In this document: positions 35,871-46,500 of the stretch, piece by piece | Position numbering within the stretch: the first letter of the stretch is position 1 | Layout: the number at the start of each line of letters is the position of its first letter | Assembly (NCBI RefSeq): GCF_000738005.1 | Contig: NZ_JHAL01000002.1 | Coordinates: forward strand, 368,633 to 432,632 | DNA length: 64,000 bases | Origin: Bifidobacterium crudilactis | GTDB taxonomy: Bacteria; Actinomycetota; Actinomycetes; Actinomycetales; Bifidobacteriaceae | Reading direction: 5' to 3' | Translations under genes and position numbers: made by a program | Notes under the pieces: generated by a model | The model's database searches: none | The model's input: only the letters and a program-made list of their open reading frames with translations | Told to the model about the DNA's origin: nothing

Positions 35871-36809
35871 TCAAACGACGGTGTTGTGGTTGCGGCGGTA
35901 GACGCCGGGCGTGATGCCAACGTAGGCACGGAACACGCGGATCGTATAGCTCATGCTATGCCACCCGACCGCCTCGATTGCATATTCAACCGGCAAATCG
36001 GTTTCACGCAACAGCCGGGCCAGTTCCTCGATTCGCAGCATGGTCAGATATGCCATCGGTGTTTTGCCGTATGACTCGGTGAACACTCGCGAGAACTGGG
36101 GCACGGACAAGTGAACCTGGTCCGCCAGCTCTCTGACCGTCCAGTGGTGGGCGAGATCGCCACGCAGAAGTTGAGCGGCCTGCATGGCCTCGGAGCGCAA
36201 CGGCACGAAACGGCGATGCCTGGACGTGCTGGGTCGCAGCCGCTCACGCTGGTACCGCGACAGGCGCACGGGCGAGACCTTGATGAACGGGCTGATGACG
36301 TCGGCGATGAGGAACCACAATGCCTGGATACGGTTGAACCGATTGGCGTATCTGCATCTAGCCGACAGGCGTGCCAGTTCATCCAACCACGGCTCGATCA
36401 CTTCCAGACGTTGCACTCCTAAACGAAGCACCTGCGCCGGTTCGAGATAGAGCTTTGCGATTAGGTCCTTGGCTTCAAGGCGATCGGACAACAGACCGGC
36501 ATGCTTCCAGAACATGTGGTCGATCATGTAGTCGGTGTCGATAAGGATCGTCGAGACCGTGCATCTGTCTTCGGGCTCAGCAGCACACAACGTGTTCGAG
36601 CACAGCAGTACCACATCCCCAATAGTGACCGGCTGCTTGCCGAGCTGGGAGCATAGGATCGCCGATCCATCCCGGATTACGGTAAGCTTCACGCAGTCAT
36701 ACGCGCATGGCCCTATCGCCTGACGAAAGACGCAGGTCTTTGCTGTGATTGGCATGAACTCCTTCAAGCTGTGCTCTTGTCGCCCTATGTCACTACTAAG
36801 TGTGTCCAT
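35871..36809 (-). CDS. AraC-family transcriptional regulator
   Basis: 312 residues from the ATG at 36809, chosen because AGGAAGGAG lies 7 bases upstream; the longer frame to 36884 lacks a site. The C-terminal AraC double HTH is clear: LAHHWTVRELADQVHLSVPQ, then FSRVFTESYGKTPMAYLTML and YAIEAVGWHSMSYTIRVFRA. The N-terminal ~190 residues are a ligand-binding/cupin-like domain of the AraC-binding-2 type (LTVIRDGSAILCSQLG). It may control the adjacent ICE genes, but no target site was identified. Confidence 0.88.
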   Translation of the reverse strand: MDTLSSDIGRQEHSLKEFMPITAKTCVFRQAIGPCAYDCVKLTVIRDGSAILCSQLGKQPVTIGDVVLLCSNTLCAAEPEDRCTVSTILIDTDYMIDHMFWKHAGLLSDRLEAKDLIAKLYLEPAQVLRLGVQRLEVIEPWLDELARLSARCRYANRFNRIQALWFLIADVISPFIKVSPVRLSRYQRERLRPSTSRHRRFVPLRSEAMQAAQLLRGDLAHHWTVRELADQVHLSVPQFSRVFTESYGKTPMAYLTMLRIEELARLLRETDLPVEYAIEAVGWHSMSYTIRVFRAYVGITPGVYRRNHNTVV

Positions 36810-37393
36810 TGCAGGGCTCCTTCCTACTAGGAGAACCCGTGCGTGAACTGCAGGCTTTCGAGAAGCTGAGGACGATTGGAGCATGCACCATCCGACAGGA
36901 CGATGTTGCTCCAGGAGTGCCTACGGTTGCGGCGTGGCAGGGTTCCTGAATTTATTCTGAAGCTGTAGCGAGGCCAGCGTTCCGCGTGCCTGCTTGGAAG
37001 CCTTGGACGGTTCTTCTCATTGTCGTGCTGAACGAGTAACGCTAGATCGATACGAAGTTGTTCATATGACGTACGCTCGCCCGCAGTCAGAGCCTGGCCC
37101 GGCCTGGCTTTTCTCGATCCGGGGCGTTGGTAACGCCCCGGATCGTTTCATTCACTACTCACGAATTGGACTTGTGCTCCATATTCTATTTGCTGGACGT
37201 CGAGGAACGCCATGCAGCTGCTGCGGACTGACAGGTGCAGCACCGGACTACAACTACCCGGAATCACGAAACCGTGGGCTTGCGCCGTCCCAACCCTGAC
37301 ACACCGGTAGAGACCCGGCCCACTTGGCACACATGATGATAGAATACGAGCGCTGGCTCGTACGTGGGCCACTCAGTGTGAGGGAGAACCGTT
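36810..37393. other. Long intergenic region upstream of the defence operon
   Basis: 584 bases without a convincing gene. A 36-codon frame at 36839-36949 (GTG start, AGGAG upstream) could be a leader peptide or remnant. A 101-codon frame at 36994 does not look coding. A strong hairpin (37115-37145) and the promoter of the HTH gene lie here. It separates a minus-strand ICE backbone gene from plus-strand cargo and is a likely insertion junction. Confidence 0.55.
37115..37145. repeat. 14-bp perfect inverted repeat hairpin
   Basis: CGATCCGGGGCGTT (37115-37128), loop GGT, then AACGCCCCGGATCG (37132-37145). The stem is strong and GC-rich, without a T-run on either strand, so a classical intrinsic terminator is unlikely. 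It could be an oriT-type hairpin, an operator or a junction relic. Confidence 0.7.
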
Positions 37394-37594
37394 GTGACCG
37401 AGCCCTGGCTGTCCGCAGACGACATCGCCGCCCACCTAGGCGTCACCAAAGACACCGTGTACACGTGGATTACTGAGAAGGCCATGCCCGCCCACAAGAT
37501 CGGTCGGCTATGGAAGTTCCAGGCCAGCGAGGTCGATGACTGGGTACGCAGTGACAGCACTACCGATACCGCACCCGACAAGGCGGGTGAATAA
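37394..37594 (+). CDS. Excisionase-type HTH (HTH_17) protein, first gene of defence operon
   Basis: 66 residues, GTG start with GGGAG 7 bases upstream. The sequence LSADDIAAHLGVTKDTVYTW and MPAHKIGRLWKFQASEVDDW is the helix-turn-helix_17/excisionase winged HTH. It lies 5 bases before the helicase gene and probably regulates the operon, as a controller protein does in restriction-modification systems. An excisionase role for the ICE is possible, but it is far from the recombinase and coupled to defence genes, so I favour regulation. Confidence 0.85.
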   Translation: MTEPWLSADDIAAHLGVTKDTVYTWITEKAMPAHKIGRLWKFQASEVDDWVRSDSTTDTAPDKAGE

Positions 37595-37599
37595 CGCGC

Positions 37600-40500
37600 G
37601 TGCGCATCATCAATAACGTCACAGACCTGTTAGGCGACGACCTTAAGCATGAAATCACTCCAGGTTCCAAAGTCCGGATCGCCGCCTCCACGTTCTCGAT
37701 CTTTGCTTTTGAAGCATTGAAGAAAGAACTGGAGAAGGTCAGCGAGCTGGATTTTGTCTTTACCTCCCCTTCCTTCGTGACTGAGGAAGTAACCGACAAG
37801 ATTCGCAAGGAACGCCGGCAGTTTTTCATTCCGACTGGGCACGCCGAGTCAAGCCTTGCCGGCTCGGAATTTGAAATTCGACTGCGCAACAAGTTGACCC
37901 AGAAATCCATCGCTCGCGAGTGTGCGGACTGGGTTCGCCGCAAAGTTAGGTTCTATTCGAACACCACAGACAATCCGATGCAGCAATTCGCCGTGATCGA
38001 TGACAAGACTGCTTATACCCAGCTGCAAGGCTTCACGACCGCCGACCTTGGCTACGAACGAGGCAACGCGGTATCCAACTTCGTGAACCGTCTTGACGAA
38101 ACATCAATGACCGAGCAGTACATGCACCTGTTTGATCAGATTTGGAACAACCCAGATCAGGTGCGTGATGTTACAGCCGCTGTTCACGATCATATCGCTA
38201 GCGTCTATGCAGAGAACTCTCCAGCACGCATCTACTTCCTGATTCTCCACAATCTGTTCGCCGGCTTCCTTGATGATGTCAACGATGATGTCCTGCCTAA
38301 CGACCGCACTGGATACCAGGACACGAAGGTCTGGCGGAGTCTATATAACTTCCAGCGGGATGCCGCGACGGGAATCATCAACAAACTTGAGACTTATAAC
38401 GGCTGTGTCCTTGCCGACTCCGTCGGTCTTGGCAAGACGTTCACAGCGCTGGCGGTCATCAAGTACTACGAACTGCGCAACAAGTCTGTGCTTGTGCTGT
38501 GCCCGAAGAAGCTATCCGAAAACTGGACGAACTACAACTCGAACTACACCACCAACCTCTTCCGCGAGGACCGCTTCGCCTACGACGTCCTCGCTCATAC
38601 CGACCTGTCTCGAACAAAGGGTGAGTCTCTCGGACTGGACCTTTCTCGAATCAACTGGGGTAACTACGATCTCGTCGTCATTGACGAGTCGCACAACTTC
38701 CGCAATGCCGACTACGCGGAGGAGAAAGAGTCGCGCTACCAGCGCCTTATGCGTCAAGTCATCAAGGAAGGCGTGAAGACCAAGGTGCTCATGCTTTCGG
38801 CAACCCCGGTGAACAACCGGTTCAACGACTTGAAGAATCAGCTCCAGCTCGCCTACGAAGGCGAGTCCGAAAACCTCGCCAAACATCTGGATATCTCCAC
38901 TAGCGTGGAGAAGGTCTTTTCTGATGCTCAGCGGGTCTTCAACGAGTGGTCGAAGCTGGACCCTGGACAGCGCACTACTGACCGGATTCTGAAGATGCTG
39001 GACTTCGACTTCTTCGAACTCTTGGACTCCGTGACGATCGCCCGCTCCCGCAGACATATCCAGGCCTTCTACGACACCAGTGAGATCGGGGCTTTCCCTG
39101 AACGTTTGAAACCAATCTCCGTCAGGGAACCGTTGACCGACCTGACCGACGTGCCAAGTTTTAACGACATCTTCGAACAGCTTCAGGCGCTTACCCTGGC
39201 GGTCTACACCCCACTGGCCTACGTGTTCCCCTCACGCCGAGCCAAGTACGAGGACATGTACAACATCACCGCAGGGAATGCTCGATCCAACCTTGGTCAG
39301 GCAGGACGCGAGCAGGGCCTCAAACAGCTCATGACGGTCAATCTCCTCAAGCGGTTGGAAAGCTCGGTCGAAGCATTCCGGCTGACACTCACCAAGGTGC
39401 AAGATTCCGTCACCCATACGCTCTCCAGAGTCAGCAATCACGCTGGGGACCTCGCCGACTTGGTCCCGGACATGGCTGGCCAGGACTTCGATATCGATGA
39501 CGACGAGGATGCCAACATCGAGGCGCTCTCATTCGGCGACAAGATTCGCATCGACTTCGATGACCTTGACATCGAGTCCTGGCAGCGTGACCTATGGAAC
39601 GACCGCGAGACGCTACGCGAGCTGCTCGACGAGATGAACAAGGTCAGCCCTGATCACGACCTGAAACTCCGTAAGCTCAAGGAGCTCATACGAGCCAAGG
39701 AGCAGCACCCGATCAACCCAGGCAATCGCAAGGTCCTGGTTTTCTCTGCCTTCGCGGACACCAGTGACTATCTTTACCGCAACCTCTCGCCGGCATTGAC
39801 TGAGGCAGGGCTAGAGTGCGCGGTCATCACAGGCAGCAGTCATGGGGCAAAATCCACGCTGGGAACTGGATTCGACTTCCAGCAGATTATGTCTCTGTTC
39901 TCTCCGCGCTCCAAACAACGTGACCTGACGATGCCCGGTGAAGCACGCGAACTGGATGTCCTGATTGGCACCGACGTCATCAGCGAGGGTCAGAACCTCC
40001 AGGACTGCGACTACCTCATCAACTACGACATCCACTGGAACCCGGTTCGTATCATCCAGAGATTCGGGCGCATCGACCGCATCGGGTCAATCAACAAGGT
40101 CATCCAGCTGGTGAACTTCTGGCCCGACATCTCCTTGGACGAGTACATCAACCTCAAGGAGCGGGTAGAGAATAGGATGGTCATCGCTGACGTAGCGGGC
40201 ACGGCTGATGATAACCCCCTCACCCAAGAGAATGCTGACGCCGCGTTCCGCAAAGAGCAGCTCCGCCGACTCCAGGACGAGGTCATCGAACTTGAAGATG
40301 TTCATACTGGAGTATCCATCACTGATCTCGGCCTCAACGACTTCCGGATGGACCTGCTCGGCTACATCAAGCAGTACGGTGATCTGGCGACCACTCCCAA
40401 GGGCCTGCATGCTGTCATCCCGGCCGATCCCGGCAAGGGACTCGTACCGGGAGTGATCTTCGCCTTGCGCAACATCAACGCGGACCAGCACATCAACCGC

Positions 40501-40875
40501 GGCAACCGTCTGCATCCCCACTACCTCATCTACCTTGACGAGGACGGCAATATCATCGCCGACCACACAAACCCCAAGCACCTCCTTGATCTGCTGCGTA
40601 CCGGATGCCGTCCCCATGATGCTCCAATCCACGCAGCCGTCCAGACATTCAACGCCAACACCCGCGACGGCACGGACATGAGCACGTACTCCCAATTGCT
40701 CACCGATGCGATCCACTCGATGATCGACGTCACCGAAGAACGGGACATCGACAGCCTCTTCACACCTGGACACACCACTGCTTTGGAACAAACCATCGCG
40801 GGTCTCGACGACTTCGAGCTCACCGCGTTCGTCGCTGTCGTCAACCCTGATGAGGAGATGAGCGGCCGTGGCTGA
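37600..40875 (+). CDS. SNF2-like superfamily 2 helicase with PLD-like N-terminal domain
   Basis: 1091 residues, GTG start. The N-terminal ~170 residues resemble a PLD-type nuclease fold (VRIAASTFSIFAFEALKKEL, later NPMQQFAVIDDKTAYTQLQG), but the HxK catalytic pair is replaced (MQQF), so this domain is probably inactive. Helicase motifs: ADSVGLGKT (272-280), VVIDESHNFRN (DESH 362-365), MLSATPVNN, IGTDVISEGQNLQ and IIQRFGRIDRIGS. These resemble SNF2/RapA-like translocases. A C-terminal region of ~250 residues has no assigned fold. It overlaps the DUF4391 gene by 8 bases, so the two are probably coupled. Confidence 0.87.
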   Translation: MRIINNVTDLLGDDLKHEITPGSKVRIAASTFSIFAFEALKKELEKVSELDFVFTSPSFVTEEVTDKIRKERRQFFIPTGHAESSLAGSEFEIRLRNKLTQKSIARECADWVRRKVRFYSNTTDNPMQQFAVIDDKTAYTQLQGFTTADLGYERGNAVSNFVNRLDETSMTEQYMHLFDQIWNNPDQVRDVTAAVHDHIASVYAENSPARIYFLILHNLFAGFLDDVNDDVLPNDRTGYQDTKVWRSLYNFQRDAATGIINKLETYNGCVLADSVGLGKTFTALAVIKYYELRNKSVLVLCPKKLSENWTNYNSNYTTNLFREDRFAYDVLAHTDLSRTKGESLGLDLSRINWGNYDLVVIDESHNFRNADYAEEKESRYQRLMRQVIKEGVKTKVLMLSATPVNNRFNDLKNQLQLAYEGESENLAKHLDISTSVEKVFSDAQRVFNEWSKLDPGQRTTDRILKMLDFDFFELLDSVTIARSRRHIQAFYDTSEIGAFPERLKPISVREPLTDLTDVPSFNDIFEQLQALTLAVYTPLAYVFPSRRAKYEDMYNITAGNARSNLGQAGREQGLKQLMTVNLLKRLESSVEAFRLTLTKVQDSVTHTLSRVSNHAGDLADLVPDMAGQDFDIDDDEDANIEALSFGDKIRIDFDDLDIESWQRDLWNDRETLRELLDEMNKVSPDHDLKLRKLKELIRAKEQHPINPGNRKVLVFSAFADTSDYLYRNLSPALTEAGLECAVITGSSHGAKSTLGTGFDFQQIMSLFSPRSKQRDLTMPGEARELDVLIGTDVISEGQNLQDCDYLINYDIHWNPVRIIQRFGRIDRIGSINKVIQLVNFWPDISLDEYINLKERVENRMVIADVAGTADDNPLTQENADAAFRKEQLRRLQDEVIELEDVHTGVSITDLGLNDFRMDLLGYIKQYGDLATTPKGLHAVIPADPGKGLVPGVIFALRNINADQHINRGNRLHPHYLIYLDEDGNIIADHTNPKHLLDLLRTGCRPHDAPIHAAVQTFNANTRDGTDMSTYSQLLTDAIHSMIDVTEERDIDSLFTPGHTTALEQTIAGLDDFELTAFVAVVNPDEEMSGRG

Positions 40876-41548
40876 TCTGCTGTACCAGTGGCCACCCGCC
40901 GCCCGGTTCGGTCGGCGGGTACCCAAGGAAAGGTTCTACGAGCACGCCGGCGTAAACGCCGCTCTGCGCAACAGATTCGTCAACGAGGCCGCGCGCCTGA
41001 CATGGGCATACAAACTCGCCCAGACCACCATCAATCTCACCGACAGCGACGAGGTCCCTGAAATCCAGGTGTTCCAGATAGACGCCAAGGGCACTGACGT
41101 ATCGAAACCAGTGCTCGCAACGATCGACAAGACGATCCCAACCCCGATCATCTTCGAGGTGAACCGCACCACCACGATCGGACGTGAAGTCCGCATGGTC
41201 GCCGCCCACAAGCTACTCGGCGCCATGGCCCCAAGAATCAGCCAGTACTTCACCACCAACTGGCAACCTGCGGACGCGGAGCGCCAGCCTTTGCCGACCG
41301 CCATAACCCTATCAGCGCTCTACGTCGGGCTGCTAGAGCCACTGACGAACGTCAAAGTCCGTGTAGGCGAAGCAATGTCAGAGGTCGCTGACAGACTCGG
41401 CACCGTCGGCATGCTCGAACGCGAGATCAAAACATTGGCGCGAAAACTCAACGCCGAGAAGCAGCTCAACCGCAAGGTCGAGCTGCTTCGCACCCTCAAG
41501 ATCAAACAAGAACAGTTGGCCGATCTCACAGAACGAAGGCAAAGGTAG
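40868..41548 (+). CDS. DUF4391-family protein
   Basis: 226 residues, GTG start overlapping the helicase end. The conserved section contains FYEHAGVNAALRNRFVNEAA, LTWAYKLAQTTINL, VQVFQID-like EIQVFQIDAKGTDV and MVAAHKLLGA, matching DUF4391, which occurs next to helicases and type III-like methylases. The C-terminal ~60 residues are a coiled coil (EREIKTLARKLNAEKQLNRK). The biochemical role is unknown; in this position it may bridge the helicase and the Mod/Res enzymes. It ends 4 bases before the mod gene. Confidence 0.8.
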   Translation: MADLLYQWPPAARFGRRVPKERFYEHAGVNAALRNRFVNEAARLTWAYKLAQTTINLTDSDEVPEIQVFQIDAKGTDVSKPVLATIDKTIPTPIIFEVNRTTTIGREVRMVAAHKLLGAMAPRISQYFTTNWQPADAERQPLPTAITLSALYVGLLEPLTNVKVRVGEAMSEVADRLGTVGMLEREIKTLARKLNAEKQLNRKVELLRTLKIKQEQLADLTERRQR

Positions 41549-41552
41549 CACC

Positions 41553-43508
41553 GTGGACAAATTACGTATGACATCGCCTAATCTGACCGAGGAGAACATC
41601 GACAAGATCGCCAAGCTGTTTCCCACAGTTATTACGGAAACTCTTAATGTCGATGGCAATCCGCAACGCACCATCGATTTCGATCTGCTCCGACAGGAGC
41701 TCTCCGACCACATCGTCGAAGGTCCGCAGGAACGATACCGGCTCGACTGGCCAGGCAAGCGAGCAGCCGCCTTCGCTGCTAACGCCCCGATTGCCAAGAC
41801 ATTGCGTCCAAACCGTGAGGAATCAGTCGACTTCGACACGACAAGGAACCTGTTTATCGAAGGCGACAACCTCGACGCACTCAAACTTCTTCAAGAGTCA
41901 TACCTCGGCAAGGTCAAACTCATCTACATCGACCCGCCATACAACACAGGGAACGATTTCGTTTATGCTGATGAATTTGCCGAATCCACCACTGAGTATC
42001 TACGGCGTTCTGGACAAATGTCTGAATCGGGCGAGCGACTTGTCGCGAATACCGAATCCAACGGTAAGTTCCATTCTGATTGGCTCAGCATGATATATCC
42101 CAGGCTTCGCCTAGCTCGGAATCTTCTCACGGAAGATGGAATAATATTTATTTCGATCGATGATGGAGAGCATTCTGATCTTGTCGAAGTAGTAAAGGAA
42201 ATCTTCGGCACGCGTAACTACATTGCATCAGTTGCAAGGGTAACCAAGAAGACCTCCAATAAGGGAACCCACTTTGCTCCGTCCAAAGATTACCTGGTCG
42301 CAGTAGCGCGTAACGTAGATACCCTTCATCCTTTAATGGACAGCGTTTCGGATGAATATCGGAAGAGATTCTCAGGAGTCGACGCTCGAGGTCACTTCGC
42401 GACTGTGGGACTCTACCAAGCAAGCCTAGACCCGTTGCGAGGTTGCGTGAACCAGCGGTACTGGATTAAAGCTCCCGACGGCACTTTCTTGCTGCCTCCA
42501 GGGCCTAACCGTCCGAACTCGGTAACTGATGCGTCAAATCGCCCACCTGAGTCGCGGGAGGATCGGGTTTGGAGGTGGTCATTCGACTCTTACCTTGCGA
42601 AGAAGTCCTTACTCGTATTCAAAGAAACGTCGTCAAGTCCACTTCAAGATCAAAATGGTCAACAGTCACGCTGGAATGTATACACAAAATATTATCTCGA
42701 AGATCGACTCGGAGATGGTATTCGCCCTCGTGACTTTCTCGATACCGTCACGAATGACCAAGGCACAAAGGCTCTGAGTAAGCTAGGACTTGGAGGAATC
42801 TTTGATTTCGCCAAGCCGCCGCAGCTTGTGTCAAAGCTTCTCACGTGGATTGATGATCCTCAGGCTGTTGTCCTCGATTTCTTCGCAGGATCGGGAACAA
42901 CAGGTCAAGCCGTACTCGATCAAAATGAACTCGACGGTGGAACTAGGAAATTTGTCTGTATTCAGCTTGATGAAGACTGTCCTGAAGGCTCTGCGGCAAG
43001 AAACTCGGGCTTCATATCTATCGCTGCTGTTGCACGCGAGAGAATTCGACGTGCGGCACGGGCAATACGTGACCGAGGGTCCTTCAATGCAAGTGCTATT
43101 GATCTTGGGTTTCGCACGTTATTTGTAGATACGACAAATATTATTGACAATCTCCGGACCCCCGCCGTAACGCTCCAAAGCGAGCTAGAAACATTCAGAA
43201 GTAGCGTAAAGTCCGACCGTTCCGACGAAGATTTATTATTCCAGATACTCCTTGATTGGGGCATAGAACTATCGCTCCCGATCAGTCTCGTCGACATGGC
43301 TGGATGCAAGGTCTTCTCTGTCGATGACGATGCACTGCTTGCCTGCTTTGCGAGCGGTATCACTGATGATGTCGTCCATGAAATGGCACGACGCAAACCA
43401 TTACGTACTGTGTTCCGTGACGATTGTTTCGAGTCTGACGCCGCGCGAATCAACGTTGAGCAGATTTTCCGTGAGGTGTCGCCATCGACTGAAGTGAAAG
43501 CGATCTGA
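41553..43508 (+). CDS. Type III-like DNA adenine methyltransferase (Mod)
   Basis: 651 residues. Beta-class N6-adenine methyltransferase order: catalytic DPPYNTG at 127-133 precedes the SAM-binding FAGSGTT at 444-450. The region between (about 220-400) is the target recognition domain. It and the 3' third are visibly more AT-rich than neighbouring genes, as expected for an exchanged specificity domain. The GTG at 41553 is used; ATG at 41568 is the alternative. It protects host DNA and sets specificity for the Res subunit encoded 5 bases downstream. The recognition sequence cannot be read from the protein. Confidence 0.92.
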   Translation: MDKLRMTSPNLTEENIDKIAKLFPTVITETLNVDGNPQRTIDFDLLRQELSDHIVEGPQERYRLDWPGKRAAAFAANAPIAKTLRPNREESVDFDTTRNLFIEGDNLDALKLLQESYLGKVKLIYIDPPYNTGNDFVYADEFAESTTEYLRRSGQMSESGERLVANTESNGKFHSDWLSMIYPRLRLARNLLTEDGIIFISIDDGEHSDLVEVVKEIFGTRNYIASVARVTKKTSNKGTHFAPSKDYLVAVARNVDTLHPLMDSVSDEYRKRFSGVDARGHFATVGLYQASLDPLRGCVNQRYWIKAPDGTFLLPPGPNRPNSVTDASNRPPESREDRVWRWSFDSYLAKKSLLVFKETSSSPLQDQNGQQSRWNVYTKYYLEDRLGDGIRPRDFLDTVTNDQGTKALSKLGLGGIFDFAKPPQLVSKLLTWIDDPQAVVLDFFAGSGTTGQAVLDQNELDGGTRKFVCIQLDEDCPEGSAARNSGFISIAAVARERIRRAARAIRDRGSFNASAIDLGFRTLFVDTTNIIDNLRTPAVTLQSELETFRSSVKSDRSDEDLLFQILLDWGIELSLPISLVDMAGCKVFSVDDDALLACFASGITDDVVHEMARRKPLRTVFRDDCFESDAARINVEQIFREVSPSTEVKAI

Positions 43509-43513
43509 CCAAG

Positions 43514-46500
43514 ATGAAGCTTCAGTTCAAGGTCCAGCAGTATCAGACGGACTCGGTCAACGCAGTCGTTGATGTGTTCGACGGCCAGCCTAAGTATGAC
43601 GGGATCTCCTATCGTGTCGACCCTGGCAACGTTCGTTCAGGTATGGCCCCGCTGTATGCAGACTCGGGACTGCGAAACGCGGAGATCGCACTCAACGATG
43701 CCCAACTCCTCGCCAATGTGCAGAAGGTGCAGCGGACTGGAAACCTCCCGCTGTCGACCTCGCTCAAAGGCAGTAAGGCGGCTCCACACGCTCCGAACCT
43801 TGACGTGGAGATGGAGACCGGCACTGGCAAGACATACGTTTATATCAAGACCATCATGGAGCTGCACAAACGATACGGGTGGTCAAAATACATCATTGTC
43901 GTGCCTTCGATCGCCATCCGCGAGGGCGTGAAGAAGACGTTCGACGTGACCGCAGACCATTTCCAACAGTGGTATGGCACGAAGCCGCGCTCGTTTATCT
44001 ACAACTCTTCTCAGCTTCACGAGCTCGAGCGTTTCAGTTCGGATGCCGGTGTGCAGGTGATGATCATTAACATTCAGGCCTTCAATGCGACTGGCAAGGA
44101 CAACCGGCGAATCTACGACGTCCTGGACGACTTCCAGTCCCGCAAACCGATTGATGTGATCGCCGCCAACCGCCCCATCGTGATCATCGATGAACCGCAG
44201 AAGATCGGTGCCGAGAAGTCCTTGAAGGCGCTGTCGAACTTCAATGGGCTGATGATGTTGCGCTACTCGGCGACGCACAAGGTGGAGCACACGAAAGTGT
44301 ACCGCTTGGATGCACTGGATGCCTACAACCAGAAGCTCGTGAAGAAGATCGCCGTTCGGGGCATCACAGTCAAGGGCCTTGCTGGGTCAACGGCCTATCT
44401 GTATCTGGATGCTATCGAAATCTCGAAGGGTGCGCTGCCGCGCGCGAGGATGGAGATCGAGGTTCAGACCAAGACCGGGATCAAGCGGCAGGTCAAACGA
44501 GTGGAGAAGGGCACGAATCTTCACGACCTGTCCAATGGACTGGAGGCCTACCGGCCCGATGGCAAGTCGCTCGTCGTCGTGGACATTGACGCGAACCGGG
44601 ATATCATCGAGTTGAGCAACGGCGACATCGTCTTCGCAGGACAGCTCGCTGGTCGCGACGTCACCGAGGACACGAAACGCCGCATCCAGATTCGCGAGGT
44701 CATCCGTGCACATCTGGACAAAGAGCGTGAGCTGTTCAGCCAAGGCATCAAAGTGTTGTCGTTGTTCTTCATCGACGAGGTAGCCAAGTACCGTGACTAC
44801 TTGCAGAAAGACACACTCGGCGAGTACGCCCGGATATTCGAGGAAGAGTACGCACCAATCCGCGACGAGGTCTTGGGAGAGCTGGCCGTTGACGATGCGA
44901 CCGCCGCTTACCAGACTTATCTGCGCCGCGATCCAATCCGCAAGATTCACGAGGGCTACTTCTCGATTGACAAGAGGACTAAGCACCAAGTCAATGGCAA
45001 GGTTTCCGGCCGAGGCGATGACAAGGGCGAGTCGATTGATACCGATGCCTATGACCTCATCCTCAAAAACAAGGAACGTCTCCTGTCCTTCGACGAGCCC
45101 GTCCGATTCATTTTCTCCCACTCGGCACTGCGTGAGGGATGGGACAACCCAAATGTGTTCGTCATGGGGATGCTGAAGAAGAGCAACAACACCGTGTCAC
45201 GGCGTCAGGAGATCGGCCGCGGGCTTCGCCTGGCCGTGGACCAGCGGGGTGAGCGGATGGACGAGGCTACCGTCGGCGCCCGCGTCCAGGACATCAACGA
45301 GCTGACCGTGGTGACCGACGAATCGTATACAGACTTTGTGGACGGCCTTCAAAAGGAAATCTCCGAGTCTCTGGCCGCCCGTCCGCGCAAGGCGAGCGTC
45401 AGCTACTTCAAAGGCAAGACCATACAGACCTCCACGGGTGAGTCAGTAGTCGAAGAGCATTTGGCCAGAGCCATCTACAACTACTTGACTCGCAATGACT
45501 ACATCGACGACGACGGACATATCACCACCGCGTACAAAGATGCGAAGATCGAGGGGGCTCTGGCAGTGCCGACGTCGGACGTGTTGCGGCCGGTCGTCGA
45601 CTTCATCTGGCCGCTGGTCGACTCCTTGTACATTGACGTACCCAAGCCTGGCGACGACCGCAAGCCGAAGAAGATACCCCTCAACGAGGCCAACTTCGGA
45701 CGCAAGGAGTTCCAAATCCTGTGGGGCCGGATCAACCACAAGGCCGTCTATGAGGTTGCGTTCGATTCCAGCGAGCTGATCCGCAAGGCCATCAGCCACA
45801 TGGACAAGCATCTCAACGTAGCTTCCATGCAGTACGTGGTGCAGGCAGGGGAACAGCGTGACGAGCTGGAGGCTGACAATCTGTCCAAGGGCACCGGGTT
45901 CGCAGTGTCTTCCACTGAGACTGTGACCGAAGCGCTGACGGCCGGGTCGCAAGTGAAGTACGACCTCTTGGGCGAGATCGCAGAGAAGACGAAACTCACC
46001 CGTCGAACTGTCGCGGGCATTCTCAAAGGAGTCCGTCCGGACACGTTCGGTAAGTTCCGTCTCAACCCCGAGCAATTCATCACCGAATCGGCACGACTAA
46101 TCAATGAGCAGAAGGCAACCGTTATCGTCGACCACCTCGCCTACGACGCTCTGGACGAGACATTCGACTCGGCCATCTTCACGGAGAACCAGACCAAACA
46201 AGATCTCACCCACGCCGGTACCAAGCTCACGAAGCATATCTACGACTACGTCGTGACCGACTCCAAGATCGAGCGCGCGTTCGTCAACGAGCTGGACACC
46301 AGCACCGAGGTCGCCGTGTACGCAAAGCTCCCACGCGGGTTCTTCATCCCGACCCCGGTCGGGGACTACAACCCGGACTGGGCGATCGCGTTCAAGGAGG
46401 GCAGCGTCAAGCACGTCTACTTCGTCGCGGAGACCAAAGGCTCCCTCTCGACACTCCAGCTTAAGGGCGTCGAAGACGCAAAGATCGAGTGCGCTCGCAA

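Noticed and set aside
36994..37299. A 101-codon plus-strand frame upstream of the defence operon
   Set aside because: No ribosome site and it runs through the strong hairpin; composition is not coding-like.
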